NCBI GenBank assembly: GCA_035299065.1
Contig: DATGXI010000184.1
Span: 1-40,932 of the forward strand
Direction of reading: 5' to 3'
Origin: DASPJQ01 sp035299065
Lineage (GTDB): Bacteria > Bacteroidota > Bacteroidia > Flavobacteriales_D > UBA2798
Length of the DNA stretch: 40,932 nucleotides
A program made the position numbers and the translations under genes. Below the pieces are notes generated by a model. The model did no database searches. It saw only the letters and a list, made by a program, of their open reading frames with translations, and was not told where the DNA came from. This document shows, piece by piece, positions 31,962 to 39,950 of the stretch (position 1 is the stretch's first letter; the number at the start of each line of letters is the position of its first letter).

Positions 31962-33568
31962 GAGCAATAGCCGTAGTTATACTGTTTTTTCTTTATGGTG
32001 TTATGGGCTTTAGCCAGGCACATAAAAAAAACATTGATTCGCTTCAACGCATAGCGGATGGTAACGGGCAAAATGAAAAAACAATCCAGGCTTGCCACGA
32101 AATGTTCCTGGCACTTGAATTCACTGACACCCTAAAAGCTAAATCATACCTGGAAAAAGCGCGCAAACTGGCTGTAAAAACCGGTGATAAAAAAAACCAG
32201 GGGAAAACGTATAAATACTTTGCGTATTATTATGAAGACCTTGCAGTAAATGCAAAAGCCTTGAGGTACTACCAAAAGGCTTTACCGGTTTGCAAGGCTG
32301 CCGGTGACAAAAAAATCCTGTCATCACTTTATATAGGCATGGGAAATATTCATAAAAATACTTCCAGTTATTTTGAAGCCCTTGACAACTACAACATGGC
32401 CTTAAAACTGGCAAAAGCTGTTAATTACCAAAAAGATATTTCTGCTGCTTACAACAACATTGGCATTGTATATACCGATCTTGGAAACTATCCTGAAGCA
32501 TTAAAAAATTATTTTGCTTCACTTAATATAAAAACCATTATAAATGATAAGCTGGGTGAAGCTGATTCATACAACAACGTTGGATTGATTTACATGTACC
32601 AATTGGATTTTAACAAGGCGCTTAAATACCTTACAAAAACACTAAAGAGCTATGAGAAATTAAAGGACAGTACTGCCATGTCCATTTCCTACAACAACAT
32701 AGGCCTGGCCCACCAGCGTTTAAAAAATTATGAAAAAGCATTGCACCATTTTGAAATTGGATTAGCGCTAAACCTTAAAACCAATAATCCGTTCCAGATA
32801 TCAACCAGCTACAACAACCTTTCAACGGTTTACAATAACCTGGGCGAAATGGCCAAAGACCCAACCATCAAAATGGATTATTTTGACAAGGCTCTTGCCT
32901 GCAGCCAAAAGGCATATGAAATGCGTGAAGCAATTGGTGACAGGTCAGGAATGGCCATTTCATCCGTTAATCTTGGTATCAGTTACGTTAATCACAACAA
33001 GTTTAAAGAAGCGCGCAAGTGGTTTGAAAAAGCGCTGCAAATTGCCACCGAAATACGTCACAAGGCATGGATTAAGCACAGCTACGAGCAACTTTATTTA
33101 CTGGACAGTGCATCCGGCAATTTTAAATCAGCATTTGAAAACCATCGCCTTTCTGAAATATATACTGACAGTATTGACAATGAAGAAACCCGCAAGGAAA
33201 CATTCAAAAATCAATTGGTATATGAATTTGAGAAAAAGGAAGCCATTGCTCAAATGAGCCATCAAAAAAAATTAAAGCACTCAAAAGCGGTATCGCTTGA
33301 AAAAAGCCGTCAACGGAATCTCATCCTGGTGTTTGCTATAGCGGGCATTGGCCTTGTTTTTATTTTTGCCATGGTTATTTTGCGGTCACTGCGCAAAACC
33401 CGCAAACAGCAATTGTTGATTGAAGAACAAAAGCTGGAAGTTGAGCGTCAAAAAAATCTTGTTGATGCAAAACAAAAAGAGCTTATGGATAGCATTTACT
33501 ACGCCAGGCGTATACAGTTTGCGCTTTTGCCGAACAAAAAATACATTGAGAAACATTTAAATAAGTAG
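31958..33568 (+). CDS. TPR sensor-like membrane protein, paralogue of the preceding gene
   Basis: The 536-residue protein repeats the architecture of its neighbour. It has a signal peptide (through GFSQ, residue 20), about eight TPRs between 85 and 375 (AYNNIGIVYTDLGNYPEALK, SYNNVGLIY, SYNNIGLAHQRLKNYEKALH), a membrane helix 454-475 and a coiled coil 483-515. It ends just after ELMDSIYYARRIQFALLPNK, the same junction as the first copy. Both also share SIDNE(D/E)TRK and YEFEKK before the helix. The gene starts inside the previous stop codon, so it follows a tandem duplication and is translationally coupled. No phosphatase or kinase domain occurs in the 180 bp that follow, in any frame I could recognise. 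Confidence 0.82.
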   Translation: MRAIAVVILFFLYGVMGFSQAHKKNIDSLQRIADGNGQNEKTIQACHEMFLALEFTDTLKAKSYLEKARKLAVKTGDKKNQGKTYKYFAYYYEDLAVNAKALRYYQKALPVCKAAGDKKILSSLYIGMGNIHKNTSSYFEALDNYNMALKLAKAVNYQKDISAAYNNIGIVYTDLGNYPEALKNYFASLNIKTIINDKLGEADSYNNVGLIYMYQLDFNKALKYLTKTLKSYEKLKDSTAMSISYNNIGLAHQRLKNYEKALHHFEIGLALNLKTNNPFQISTSYNNLSTVYNNLGEMAKDPTIKMDYFDKALACSQKAYEMREAIGDRSGMAISSVNLGISYVNHNKFKEARKWFEKALQIATEIRHKAWIKHSYEQLYLLDSASGNFKSAFENHRLSEIYTDSIDNEETRKETFKNQLVYEFEKKEAIAQMSHQKKLKHSKAVSLEKSRQRNLILVFAIAGIGLVFIFAMVILRSLRKTRKQQLLIEEQKLEVERQKNLVDAKQKELMDSIYYARRIQFALLPNKKYIEKHLNK

Positions 33569-33748
33569 CCCGTTCTATTCAATTATTGACGCTTCAGGTG
33601 TTTCAGCATTTCAAGAATTAACTTTTTTTTGATACGGATGAAAAACGCTTACCCAATCAAACCTACCATTCCTTACCGTTTGTGACCGCACATTAACTGG
33701 CTTAGCCATTCAACAATAATCTGCGTAAATTCACCTTAAACACGTTGT

Positions 33749-35491
33749 ATGAAAAAGCTAAATTTACTTATTGCCGTTGGATTTACAGTATCAAATTCAT
33801 TTGCGCAAACGTTTGATTATTTAACCACGGGCAGTATTAAAGCGCGGGTTGATTCAAAAGGAAATTTATTTAATGGGCTTTCAGGCGGACCGGGTTTTGA
33901 AGCGCCTGTTGGATCAGGAAATTCAACCATTATTAGTTCTTCATTATGGATTGGCGGAACGGATGCCGGTTCAAACCTTCACTTATCGGCTGCCCCTGGC
34001 GATTTCCAATACGGTCCTTTACTTGAAGCCGTTGCTACAACGTCAACCATGCCTTCAATTTGGAACAAGGTGTGGAAAGTTACAGCAGCCGATGTAAGTT
34101 ACCATATTGCCAACTACATGACTTCGGGCTATGTTCCTTCACCAGCTATTGCAACCTGGCCGGCCCATGGTAATTCTGCTTACGGTGAACCTTATCACGT
34201 GGCACCTTTTTTTGACTATAACGGTGATAATTATTACGATCCTATGGCCGGTGATTATCCTTTAATAAAAGGTACGCAATGCATATTCCAGGTTTATAAT
34301 GACAAAATTGTTCATGCAAGCGGAGGAGAACCAATTGGTGTGGAAATACAATGCATGGCTTATGTTTTTGACTGCCTCGATTCGGCATTGGCCAACACTG
34401 TTTTTGTCAATTACCGAATAATAAATAAGTCCACAGCAACCTACTACGATACTTATATGAGCCTATGGTCTGATCCGGATATAGGTTATGGGATTAATGA
34501 TTATGTTGGCAGCGATGTTTCACGCGGCTTAATTTATGCATATAACGGCAGCACATCCGATGCCTCCTATGATTCTATTTTGCCTGCACAAGGTATAACT
34601 GTTCTTGGAGGACCATACCTGGACGCAGATGGTATAGACAATCAAATTTATTCAAGTTACGCAACTGCCATTGCAAACAATGGCATTCCTTATAGTGATT
34701 TAGGTTATGGCTATAATGATGTTATTGTAGACAATGAACGTATGGGCTTGCGAAATTCTATGTATTATATGGGGGCAGGTGCACCTCACGCAAACATGTC
34801 AGACCCCACCACTGCACCACAATACTACAATTACATGCGCGGCTTGTGGCGCGATGGCAGTTCGCTTTTTTATGGAGGAAACGGCTACCCTGGTCAACCG
34901 GGTGTTACAGCAACCCAGGCAAATTATGCTTTTTTCAAAGATACGGATCCTATATATTGGGCAACATCAGGCACTGGTGTAACTCCTGATTGGGATGAGG
35001 GTTTACTTCCAAATTTACCAAGTGACAGGCGAATGACGGGAAGCATGGGACCGCTCACACTCATGGCAGGGGTATCCAATGAAATTGATGTTGCTTATAC
35101 GTTTGCACGCGACTATACCCAATTTCACCAAACGCTTGCAGCTTTACCCTTATTGCAACAACGTGTTGACAGCTTGCACAGTTACTTCAATGCAAACATG
35201 ACACCCTGCGGTTCATTTACCTATTCAGCCGTTGCAGAGAACATGCAGGAGTCAATTCAATTCAATGTATACCCAAATCCTGCCAGCAACCAACTCAGCA
35301 TTTCAATCAACAACCAGGCTAAAGGCATGTATTACTCACTTTACGATGTACTTGGTAATGCTGTAATGAATGGCGATATAAACAGCAATAAAACCCTGGT
35401 GGATGTTTCTGGAATTTCTGAAGGAATTTACATCCTGGAAGTAACCAATGGAACCGAAAAAAGTTCAAAACGCATTGTAGTGAACAGGTAG
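33749..35491 (+). CDS. Type IX-secreted protein with a C-terminal sorting domain
   Basis: The 580-residue protein has a signal peptide (MKKLNLLIAVGFTVSNSFAQ). The C-terminal region 505-580 is a type A sorting domain: FNVYPNPASNQLSI, SLYDVLGNAV, a GIYILEV strand and the terminal KRIVVNR. The middle (residues 20-500) is rich in Gly, Asp, Asn and Tyr, with calcium-site-like DYNGDNYYDP and WSDPDIG. It is an extracellular domain of a kind common in gliding Bacteroidota, but I cannot name it. The type IX machinery itself is not in this window. The cargo is probably attached to the surface or released after cleavage of the sorting domain. An inverted heptad repeat follows the stop. Confidence 0.88.
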   Translation: MKKLNLLIAVGFTVSNSFAQTFDYLTTGSIKARVDSKGNLFNGLSGGPGFEAPVGSGNSTIISSSLWIGGTDAGSNLHLSAAPGDFQYGPLLEAVATTSTMPSIWNKVWKVTAADVSYHIANYMTSGYVPSPAIATWPAHGNSAYGEPYHVAPFFDYNGDNYYDPMAGDYPLIKGTQCIFQVYNDKIVHASGGEPIGVEIQCMAYVFDCLDSALANTVFVNYRIINKSTATYYDTYMSLWSDPDIGYGINDYVGSDVSRGLIYAYNGSTSDASYDSILPAQGITVLGGPYLDADGIDNQIYSSYATAIANNGIPYSDLGYGYNDVIVDNERMGLRNSMYYMGAGAPHANMSDPTTAPQYYNYMRGLWRDGSSLFYGGNGYPGQPGVTATQANYAFFKDTDPIYWATSGTGVTPDWDEGLLPNLPSDRRMTGSMGPLTLMAGVSNEIDVAYTFARDYTQFHQTLAALPLLQQRVDSLHSYFNANMTPCGSFTYSAVAENMQESIQFNVYPNPASNQLSISINNQAKGMYYSLYDVLGNAVMNGDINSNKTLVDVSGISEGIYILEVTNGTEKSSKRIVVNR

Positions 35492-35493
35492 AG

Positions 35494-35556
35494 ACAATTT
35501 AAGATTTAAAATTTAAAATTTAAGAGTCATAAATTTTAAATCTTAAATCTCAAATC
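35494..35556. repeat. Inverted pair of heptad tracts between convergent genes
   Basis: Five 7-bp units of the AAGATTT and AAAATTT type are followed by their near mirror image: three or four units of TTAAATC and TCAAATC. The arms 35497-35515 and 35530-35548 are a perfect 19-bp inverted repeat around a 14-base loop. It lies between two convergent stop codons (35491 and 35569), so it may act as a bidirectional terminator although the stem is AT-rich. Confidence 0.85.
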
Positions 35557-35568
35557 AATCGTACTACA

Positions 35569-36027
35569 TCATTCTTCCCTTCTTACTGTTTTCAGGTATT
35601 GCATAGCAATAAAGGAAATAATTACACCCGAAGCCAATCCTTCCATCATCAGTGCTCCAAATATACTTGTTCCGCTAATTGTAAAACCCATGGGAGCTTT
35701 TTGTTTAATGTCACCCAGCAATTCAAGGTCAACAAGTGACAAATACAAAGCCATAAAGCCTGCAAAAAATATAACTGAAACAACTGTAATGTATACACCA
35801 TGTGCAAGGCCTTTCAGGTAAAAGTCATTTTCATGCAACTCGCGCTTCAGTCTTACAATACCAACTGAAATGCCTGTTGCCAGTATAACGAAGTTTAAAA
35901 AGCGCAGTTCCAGAATATGTGTAAGGCCTAAGAGTTTCATCAGAAAAAAATAACCTGCAAGGCCAAAAAAAGTCATTAGCCCAACTTTCACGGCACTTGT
36001 CTCAATGTTTCTTTCAATAGTTTCCAT
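35569..36027 (-). CDS. DUF4199-like four-helix membrane protein
   Basis: The 152-residue product (start METIERNIETSAVKVG at 36027) has four hydrophobic segments: about 13-31 (LMTFFGLAGYFFLMKLLGL), 40-57, 74-96 (VYITVVSVIFFAGFMALYL) and 120-142. I rejected an upstream ATG at 36132 because it adds a basic, low-complexity extension. The layout resembles DUF4199 proteins, a Bacteroidota family of unknown function (weak recollection). It converges with the type IX-secreted protein and diverges from a FAD oxidoreductase. Confidence 0.7.
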   Translation of the reverse strand: METIERNIETSAVKVGLMTFFGLAGYFFLMKLLGLTHILELRFLNFVILATGISVGIVRLKRELHENDFYLKGLAHGVYITVVSVIFFAGFMALYLSLVDLELLGDIKQKAPMGFTISGTSIFGALMMEGLASGVIISFIAMQYLKTVRREE

Positions 36028-36152
36028 AATCGTTAAATTAATAGGTTTATTACGTATTTTTTTCTTTTTATACGAATGGTTATGGTTTCGTTCCATGTAT
36101 TTTGGCAGTATTTTACAAAATAAATTTAACAATGTGTGAATCGTGTAATTTT

Positions 36153-36169
36153 TTGCGCGGTTTGCGCAA
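36153..36169 (+). promoter_or_regulatory. Hairpin in the leader of the FAD oxidoreductase
   Basis: TTGCGC, loop GGTTT, GCGCAA is followed by CATTTTTT, the outline of a weak rho-independent terminator pointing toward the gene start at 36215. It could act as an attenuator or a palindromic operator in this divergent region. Confidence 0.35.
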
Positions 36170-36214
36170 CATTTTTTACCTGTTTTAACAAACCTTTAGG
36201 TATGATGATTACAC

Positions 36215-37417
36215 ATGAACCTGAGTAACGGATATCCGTATTGGCTAATAAATAGTGGTATCCCTTACAATTATTCCAAGCTTACCTCTTCCCTTTCAAC
36301 CCGGGTGGTTATTATAGGCGGTGGTGTTTCCGGTGCGCTATCAGCCTACATCCTTACCGTTGCAGGAATTGAATGCATACTGGTTGACGCGCGCTCCATT
36401 GGCATGGGAAGTACGTGTGCCAGTACGGCTTTGCTCCAATACGAACTGGACAAACCACTTTCGGTACTGGCCAACCAAATGGGCTTTAAAAATGCTGCAC
36501 ACGTGTATAAATTATGCGCCCAAGCCATTCAAAAAATTGAAACCATTTCGAAAAAAATAAAGTTTACAGAATTCAGTAAACAACAGAGTTTATATTTCGC
36601 TGCCTTTAAAAAACATAAAAAAGACATTGAAATCGAATTTGCGTTTCGAAAAAAGGCCGGTTTTGATGTTCAGCTGCTTGATGAACGCGATACATTCAAG
36701 CGTTTTGGTTTTAAAGCTCCGGCTTCCATCCTCTCAGCAGTTGCGGCTACCATTGACCCCTACCTTTTTACCCATGCGCTGTTACAGGCTGCTATAAAAA
36801 AAGGCCTTCAGGTTTATGACCGCACCGGTGTTTTAAAAACCTCCTATACCAAAAACGGGGTTAACCTAATTACCAATGAGGGTGTAAGCATAAAGGCAAA
36901 AAAAATAATCAATGCTACCGGGTATGAAATCAAAGAGTTCATTGATAAAAAAATTGTGAAATTAAGCTCAACATATGCCATTGCATCAGAACACATGGAA
37001 AGCGAAAAACCTGTATGGGATCAAAATACGTTGTTATGGAATACGGCTGATCCTTACCTGTACATACGCCATACAAAGGACAGGCGCATAATTGTTGGCG
37101 GACGCGATGAGGATTTTTACAATCCCTCAAAAAGAGATGGCTTAATTAAAAAGAAAAGCCAGTTATTGGTAAAGGATTTTGAAAAATTATTTCCGAAAAC
37201 CAATATACTGCCAGAATTCTGCTGGTGCGGTACCTTTGGTTCAACAAAAGACTCACTGCCTTATATTGGCACATATACCAAAACACCGCATACCTATTAT
37301 GCTTTGGGATTTGGTGGCAATGGCATTACCTTTAGCGTAATTGCTGCCGAACAAATAAGGGACATGATACTGGGTAAAAAAAACAAAGACGCACATTTAT
37401 TCTCATTCAGCCGTTAA
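36215..37417 (+). CDS. FAD-dependent oxidoreductase (DAO family)
   Basis: The 400-residue protein belongs to the D-amino-acid or glycine oxidase-like family. The Rossmann dinucleotide loop IIGGGVSGALSA covers 33-44, with the acidic ribose ligand in LVDARSIGMGST. Substrate-domain blocks include YLYIRHTKDRRIIVGGRDED. The C-terminal FAD block GFGGNGITFSVIAAEQI is typical. It probably oxidises an amine or amino acid with FAD; the substrate cannot be deduced. It begins with about 30 residues before the Rossmann fold, which is longer than usual. Convergent with the HPP gene with 13 bp between stops. Confidence 0.88.
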   Translation: MNLSNGYPYWLINSGIPYNYSKLTSSLSTRVVIIGGGVSGALSAYILTVAGIECILVDARSIGMGSTCASTALLQYELDKPLSVLANQMGFKNAAHVYKLCAQAIQKIETISKKIKFTEFSKQQSLYFAAFKKHKKDIEIEFAFRKKAGFDVQLLDERDTFKRFGFKAPASILSAVAATIDPYLFTHALLQAAIKKGLQVYDRTGVLKTSYTKNGVNLITNEGVSIKAKKIINATGYEIKEFIDKKIVKLSSTYAIASEHMESEKPVWDQNTLLWNTADPYLYIRHTKDRRIIVGGRDEDFYNPSKRDGLIKKKSQLLVKDFEKLFPKTNILPEFCWCGTFGSTKDSLPYIGTYTKTPHTYYALGFGGNGITFSVIAAEQIRDMILGKKNKDAHLFSFSR

Positions 37418-37430
37418 CGCAAATTAAATT

Positions 37431-37997
37431 TTATTTCTTCTTAACGCGTTTGTAGGGATAATCCCTATCCTTGGGAATATTGTTTACAATCAAAGCCACT
37501 GCAAGTAAAATCAACACGCCACTCAACACGGGCGACAGTACATAATAATACCCCAGCGCTTTAATTTTTTCAGAACCAATGTTGGCAATAAGGGCTGTTG
37601 CTCCTCCCGGGGGGTGTAAGCTTTTTGTGATTTGCATAAGCACAATTGAAATAGAAACCGCCAATGCCGATGAGAGCCATAAATTATCGGGAATTAATTT
37701 AAACATGGTTACACCAACCAACGCTGAAATCAAATGTCCAGCAACCAGGTTGCGCGGTTGGGCCAGAGGACTGTTGGTAGCGCCATAAATCAATACGGCT
37801 GAGGCGCCAAAAGATCCAATCAGAAAAATATTATCGTGTTCACCAAACTGTGTTCCCATAATAAGCCCAATGGCTCCTATTCCAATAAATCCGCCTAAAA
37901 ACGTCCACAGGTGATCAATGGGCCTTAGTATGGTTTGCCGGTATACAACGTATTTGGCAACCCTGTATGAGCGTTTGATTTTCTTTCTCAAAAACAA
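37431..37997 (-). CDS. HPP family membrane protein
   Basis: The 188-residue protein has about five hydrophobic helices after a basic N-terminus. It carries the diagnostic SLHPPGGATAL at residues 127-136, whose HPP triplet names the family. GSFGASAVLIYGATNSPLAQPRN at 61-83 is the other conserved block. HPP proteins are linked to nitrite transport in chloroplasts and cyanobacteria (family knowledge); the role in this organism is unknown. It is divergent from a membrane protein gene across 127 bp that contains a 10-bp direct repeat (38042-38051 and 38102-38111). Confidence 0.87.
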   Translation of the reverse strand: MFLRKKIKRSYRVAKYVVYRQTILRPIDHLWTFLGGFIGIGAIGLIMGTQFGEHDNIFLIGSFGASAVLIYGATNSPLAQPRNLVAGHLISALVGVTMFKLIPDNLWLSSALAVSISIVLMQITKSLHPPGGATALIANIGSEKIKALGYYYVLSPVLSGVLILLAVALIVNNIPKDRDYPYKRVKKK

Positions 37998-38041
37998 TTA
38001 TTTAACATGGTAAACGTAAGGCTTAAGACTTTTTTAACACT

Positions 38042-38111
38042 ATGCTTTTTGCCAATTAACGGTAAAAATACTAATTTAGGTTATACTTCGTTTCCTATGG
38101 AATGCTTTTTG
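38042..38111 (+). repeat. ATGCTTTTTG direct repeat, 60 bp apart
   Basis: Identical 10-mers at 38042-38051 and 38102-38111 flank the upstream region of the next gene. They may be binding sites or chance. Confidence 0.3.
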
Positions 38112-38124
38112 AGGTTTTACACAT

Positions 38125-38859
38125 ATGGTTGAATTAACCAGGATATATATTGGCCAACTTGAAATTCACGAGCCGGTAACTGTGCTTACCGATCTTCTTG
38201 TTTCCATTGTTTGCTTTTATGCATTTGTTAAATTAAAACAACACCCGCACATAAGCGCAGTTCCGTTCAGGCTATACCGCTGGTTTTTTTTCACCATGGG
38301 CCTTGCCACGGCCTTTGGAGGAATTATTGGTCACGGACTATTGCATTACTTAAGTTTTGAGTGGAAATTACCGGGATGGATCATCAGTATGATTGCCGTA
38401 GGCCTTGCTGAACGTGCAGCCATTATGCATGCGCGCCCGCTTATTCGTAAAAACCTTGGATCATTTTTAGCCTGGGTAAACCTGTTTGAATTGTTTACCA
38501 TCATGTTTCTTGCCATGTACACCCTCAATTTTCTTTTTGTTGAGGCGCATGCGTTATATGGCTTGCTGCTTATTTTATTTTCGTTTGAAGTGTACGTGTA
38601 TTATAAAACGCGTGATAAAGGAAGCCGCACAGCCATGTGGGCTGTTTTTTGGGCAGCATTGGCAGCCACAACACACATTGCAAAAATAAGTCCGCACACC
38701 TGGTTTAATTATTTGGACCTAAGCCATGTATTAATGGCCATTGGAAATTTAGTGTTGCTAAAAGCAGTAATGCAAATGGACCTGCATAAAGTCATGCACA
38801 GTCAGCCAAAAAAGAAAAGAGATGCAAGGGATTACGGCAGCGAGGGAATCTTTACCTGA
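38125..38859 (+). CDS. Multi-pass membrane protein, unknown function
   Basis: The 244-residue product has about six to seven hydrophobic helices: 20-38, 50-68, 75-95, 115-137, 138-155, 168-186 and 200-218. Conserved-looking histidines cluster in GHGLLHY (residues 73-79), TTHIAKISPH (around 190) and DLSHVLMA (around 202). This could indicate a metal or haem site. The C-terminus is a basic tail (KKKRDARDYGSEG). I cannot name the family with confidence; it is reminiscent of uncharacterised seven-helix membrane proteins. Convergent with DoxX, 16 bp apart. Confidence 0.72.
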   Translation: MVELTRIYIGQLEIHEPVTVLTDLLVSIVCFYAFVKLKQHPHISAVPFRLYRWFFFTMGLATAFGGIIGHGLLHYLSFEWKLPGWIISMIAVGLAERAAIMHARPLIRKNLGSFLAWVNLFELFTIMFLAMYTLNFLFVEAHALYGLLLILFSFEVYVYYKTRDKGSRTAMWAVFWAALAATTHIAKISPHTWFNYLDLSHVLMAIGNLVLLKAVMQMDLHKVMHSQPKKKRDARDYGSEGIFT

Positions 38860-38875
38860 AAAGCAAAACTCCTTT

Positions 38876-39268
38876 TTATCGTTTACTTAATGCGTCAATG
38901 CTGGCGGGTCCGCTTCCAAAATAACCAATTATAAACGCTCCGCCCAGTAAGGACAGGTTTTTTGTAAATGCAATCATTTGCATTTGATATTGCTGTGGGT
39001 CATCCATTTTCCAGAATGCGTGCATAAAAAAAGTAACAGGCACTAAAAACAGTACAATTAAAACAGCACCTACCCTTGCCTGGTAACCCAGGGCAATGCA
39101 TAGGCCACCGGCAAAAGCAATTATACCCGATAAAGGCACCAGTATATTGGCGGCAGGCACCTCGTTCATTTCGGCATATTTAATGGCATCGGCACCAAAA
39201 TGGCTTGTAATGGTGAGCATAAAAATGAGCGAATAAAATACGCGGCCAAAAAGAAGTATGTAGTTCAC
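38876..39268 (-). CDS. DoxX family membrane protein
   Basis: The 130-residue protein has four hydrophobic helices: 5-24, 42-62, 64-86 and 103-122. The first is preceded by a short N-terminus (MNYILLFGRVFYSLIFML). The conserved internal motif VPLSGIIAFAGGLCIALGYQAR and the later FTKNLSLLGGAFII fit the DoxX/TQO family. In that family the name comes from thiosulfate:quinone oxidoreductase, and many members have no known role. It is the last gene of a minus-strand run with the cupin and CotH-like genes, but a heptad tract and a small lipoprotein gene lie between, so co-transcription is unsure. Confidence 0.85.
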   Translation of the reverse strand: MNYILLFGRVFYSLIFMLTITSHFGADAIKYAEMNEVPAANILVPLSGIIAFAGGLCIALGYQARVGAVLIVLFLVPVTFFMHAFWKMDDPQQYQMQMIAFTKNLSLLGGAFIIGYFGSGPASIDALSKR

Positions 39269-39278
39269 GGTGTTGGGG

Positions 39279-39306
39279 GATTTAAAATTTAAGATTTAAG
39301 ATTTAA
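39279..39306 (+). repeat. Heptad tract of four GATTTAA-type units
   Basis: Four 7-bp units (GATTTAA, with one AATTTAA) precede GAGAC. The same units and a closely similar GAGTC end occur at 35501-35528. The tract includes the stop codon of the small lipoprotein gene on the minus strand. Confidence 0.9.
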
Positions 39307-39443
39307 GAGACAAACAAGTGTGGTAACAATCCGTGCATGCGCGGTGGATTATCAGGGTCGGGCTTTCCCGGCTGGTTTTTGCCGGGAGGGGCACAGGCCA
39401 CCATGTCAAAAAGCACAAGTATGATTAAAAGGTTTTTAATCAC
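39303..39443 (-). CDS. Small lipoprotein of 46 residues
   Basis: On the minus strand a GTG at 39443 opens a frame of 46 residues, too short for common length cut-offs. It encodes a basic start, a hydrophobic stretch and a lipobox (MIKNLLIILVLFDMVAC, Cys17). A proline-rich tail CAPPGKNQPGKPDPDNPPRM follows. A lipobox plus a Pro/Gly/Asp linker is the typical outline of small Bacteroidota lipoproteins, so I consider it real. It lies between DoxX and a membrane protein gene on the same strand. The stop falls in a heptad tract. Confidence 0.6.
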   Translation of the reverse strand: MIKNLLIILVLFDMVACAPPGKNQPGKPDPDNPPRMHGLLPHLFVS

Positions 39444-39497
39444 AGGTTAAAAGGTTTTGTATGAATTTCGTGAAAGAAGGATTTAAACCCTTGCCTA

Positions 39498-39515
39498 TTT
39501 CGGTAAGAACCGAAA
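39498..39515 (-). terminator. Possible terminator hairpin
   Basis: A perfect 7-bp stem TTTCGGT, loop AAGA, ACCGAAA lies 20 bp after the stop of the membrane protein gene on the minus strand. No T run follows it on that strand, so termination would be weak. Confidence 0.3.
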
Positions 39516-39534
39516 AATTATAGCCTGAAAGACA

Positions 39535-39948
39535 TTAAAGCACTTTAAGTGCAGAATTCAACCAAAGACAGTAAATCCCCCAGGTTATCCACCCGGCAAA
39601 AATAATGTATACCGAATATATGCCCGAGCCCATACGACCTGCTACATGACCCCATATTGCAAGCAACACAAATATGCAATAGGCAATAATATCGGCCCAA
39701 ATCAAAAACACTTTTGGTTCAATATACCCCCACTTTACGGCCATTACATTTATCAAACCAAAAAAAACATTTATGCCTGCGGCCCAGCCCAACCATAATT
39801 TGGTCCAGTAATCAAGTTTAAATGGTGTATTAAATATTTTTGTGGAGCTTACCAACACGGCATTTCCTATGGGCTCATACAGGAAAAATAACATGAGTAT
39901 AGAACCGCCAAAGTTCCACCACCCTACCGTAAGTAAAAAATTATCCAT
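39535..39948 (-). CDS. Four-helix membrane protein, unknown function
   Basis: The 137-residue product (ATG at 39948; a GTG at 39951 that overlaps the cupin stop as TAGTG is an alternative) has four hydrophobic helices: 4-24, 47-68, 80-99 and 108-129. It contains many Trp and Gly residues (TVGWWNFGGSILM, WGHVAGRMGSG, WITWGIYCLW). I recognise no family. The 2-bp spacing to the cupin gene implies one transcript with it. Confidence 0.72.
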   Translation of the reverse strand: MDNFLLTVGWWNFGGSILMLFFLYEPIGNAVLVSSTKIFNTPFKLDYWTKLWLGWAAGINVFFGLINVMAVKWGYIEPKVFLIWADIIAYCIFVLLAIWGHVAGRMGSGIYSVYIIFAGWITWGIYCLWLNSALKVL

Positions 39949-39950
39949 CA

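Noticed and set aside
33569..33748. Remnant of a SpoIIE phosphatase domain after the second TPR gene
   Set aside because: I translated the gap and found no DFYW-type or phosphatase motifs; the sequence is short and AT-rich.
39367..39386. GC-rich hairpin CCCGGC...GCCGGG as a terminator
   Set aside because: It lies within the small lipoprotein coding frame and lacks a T run.
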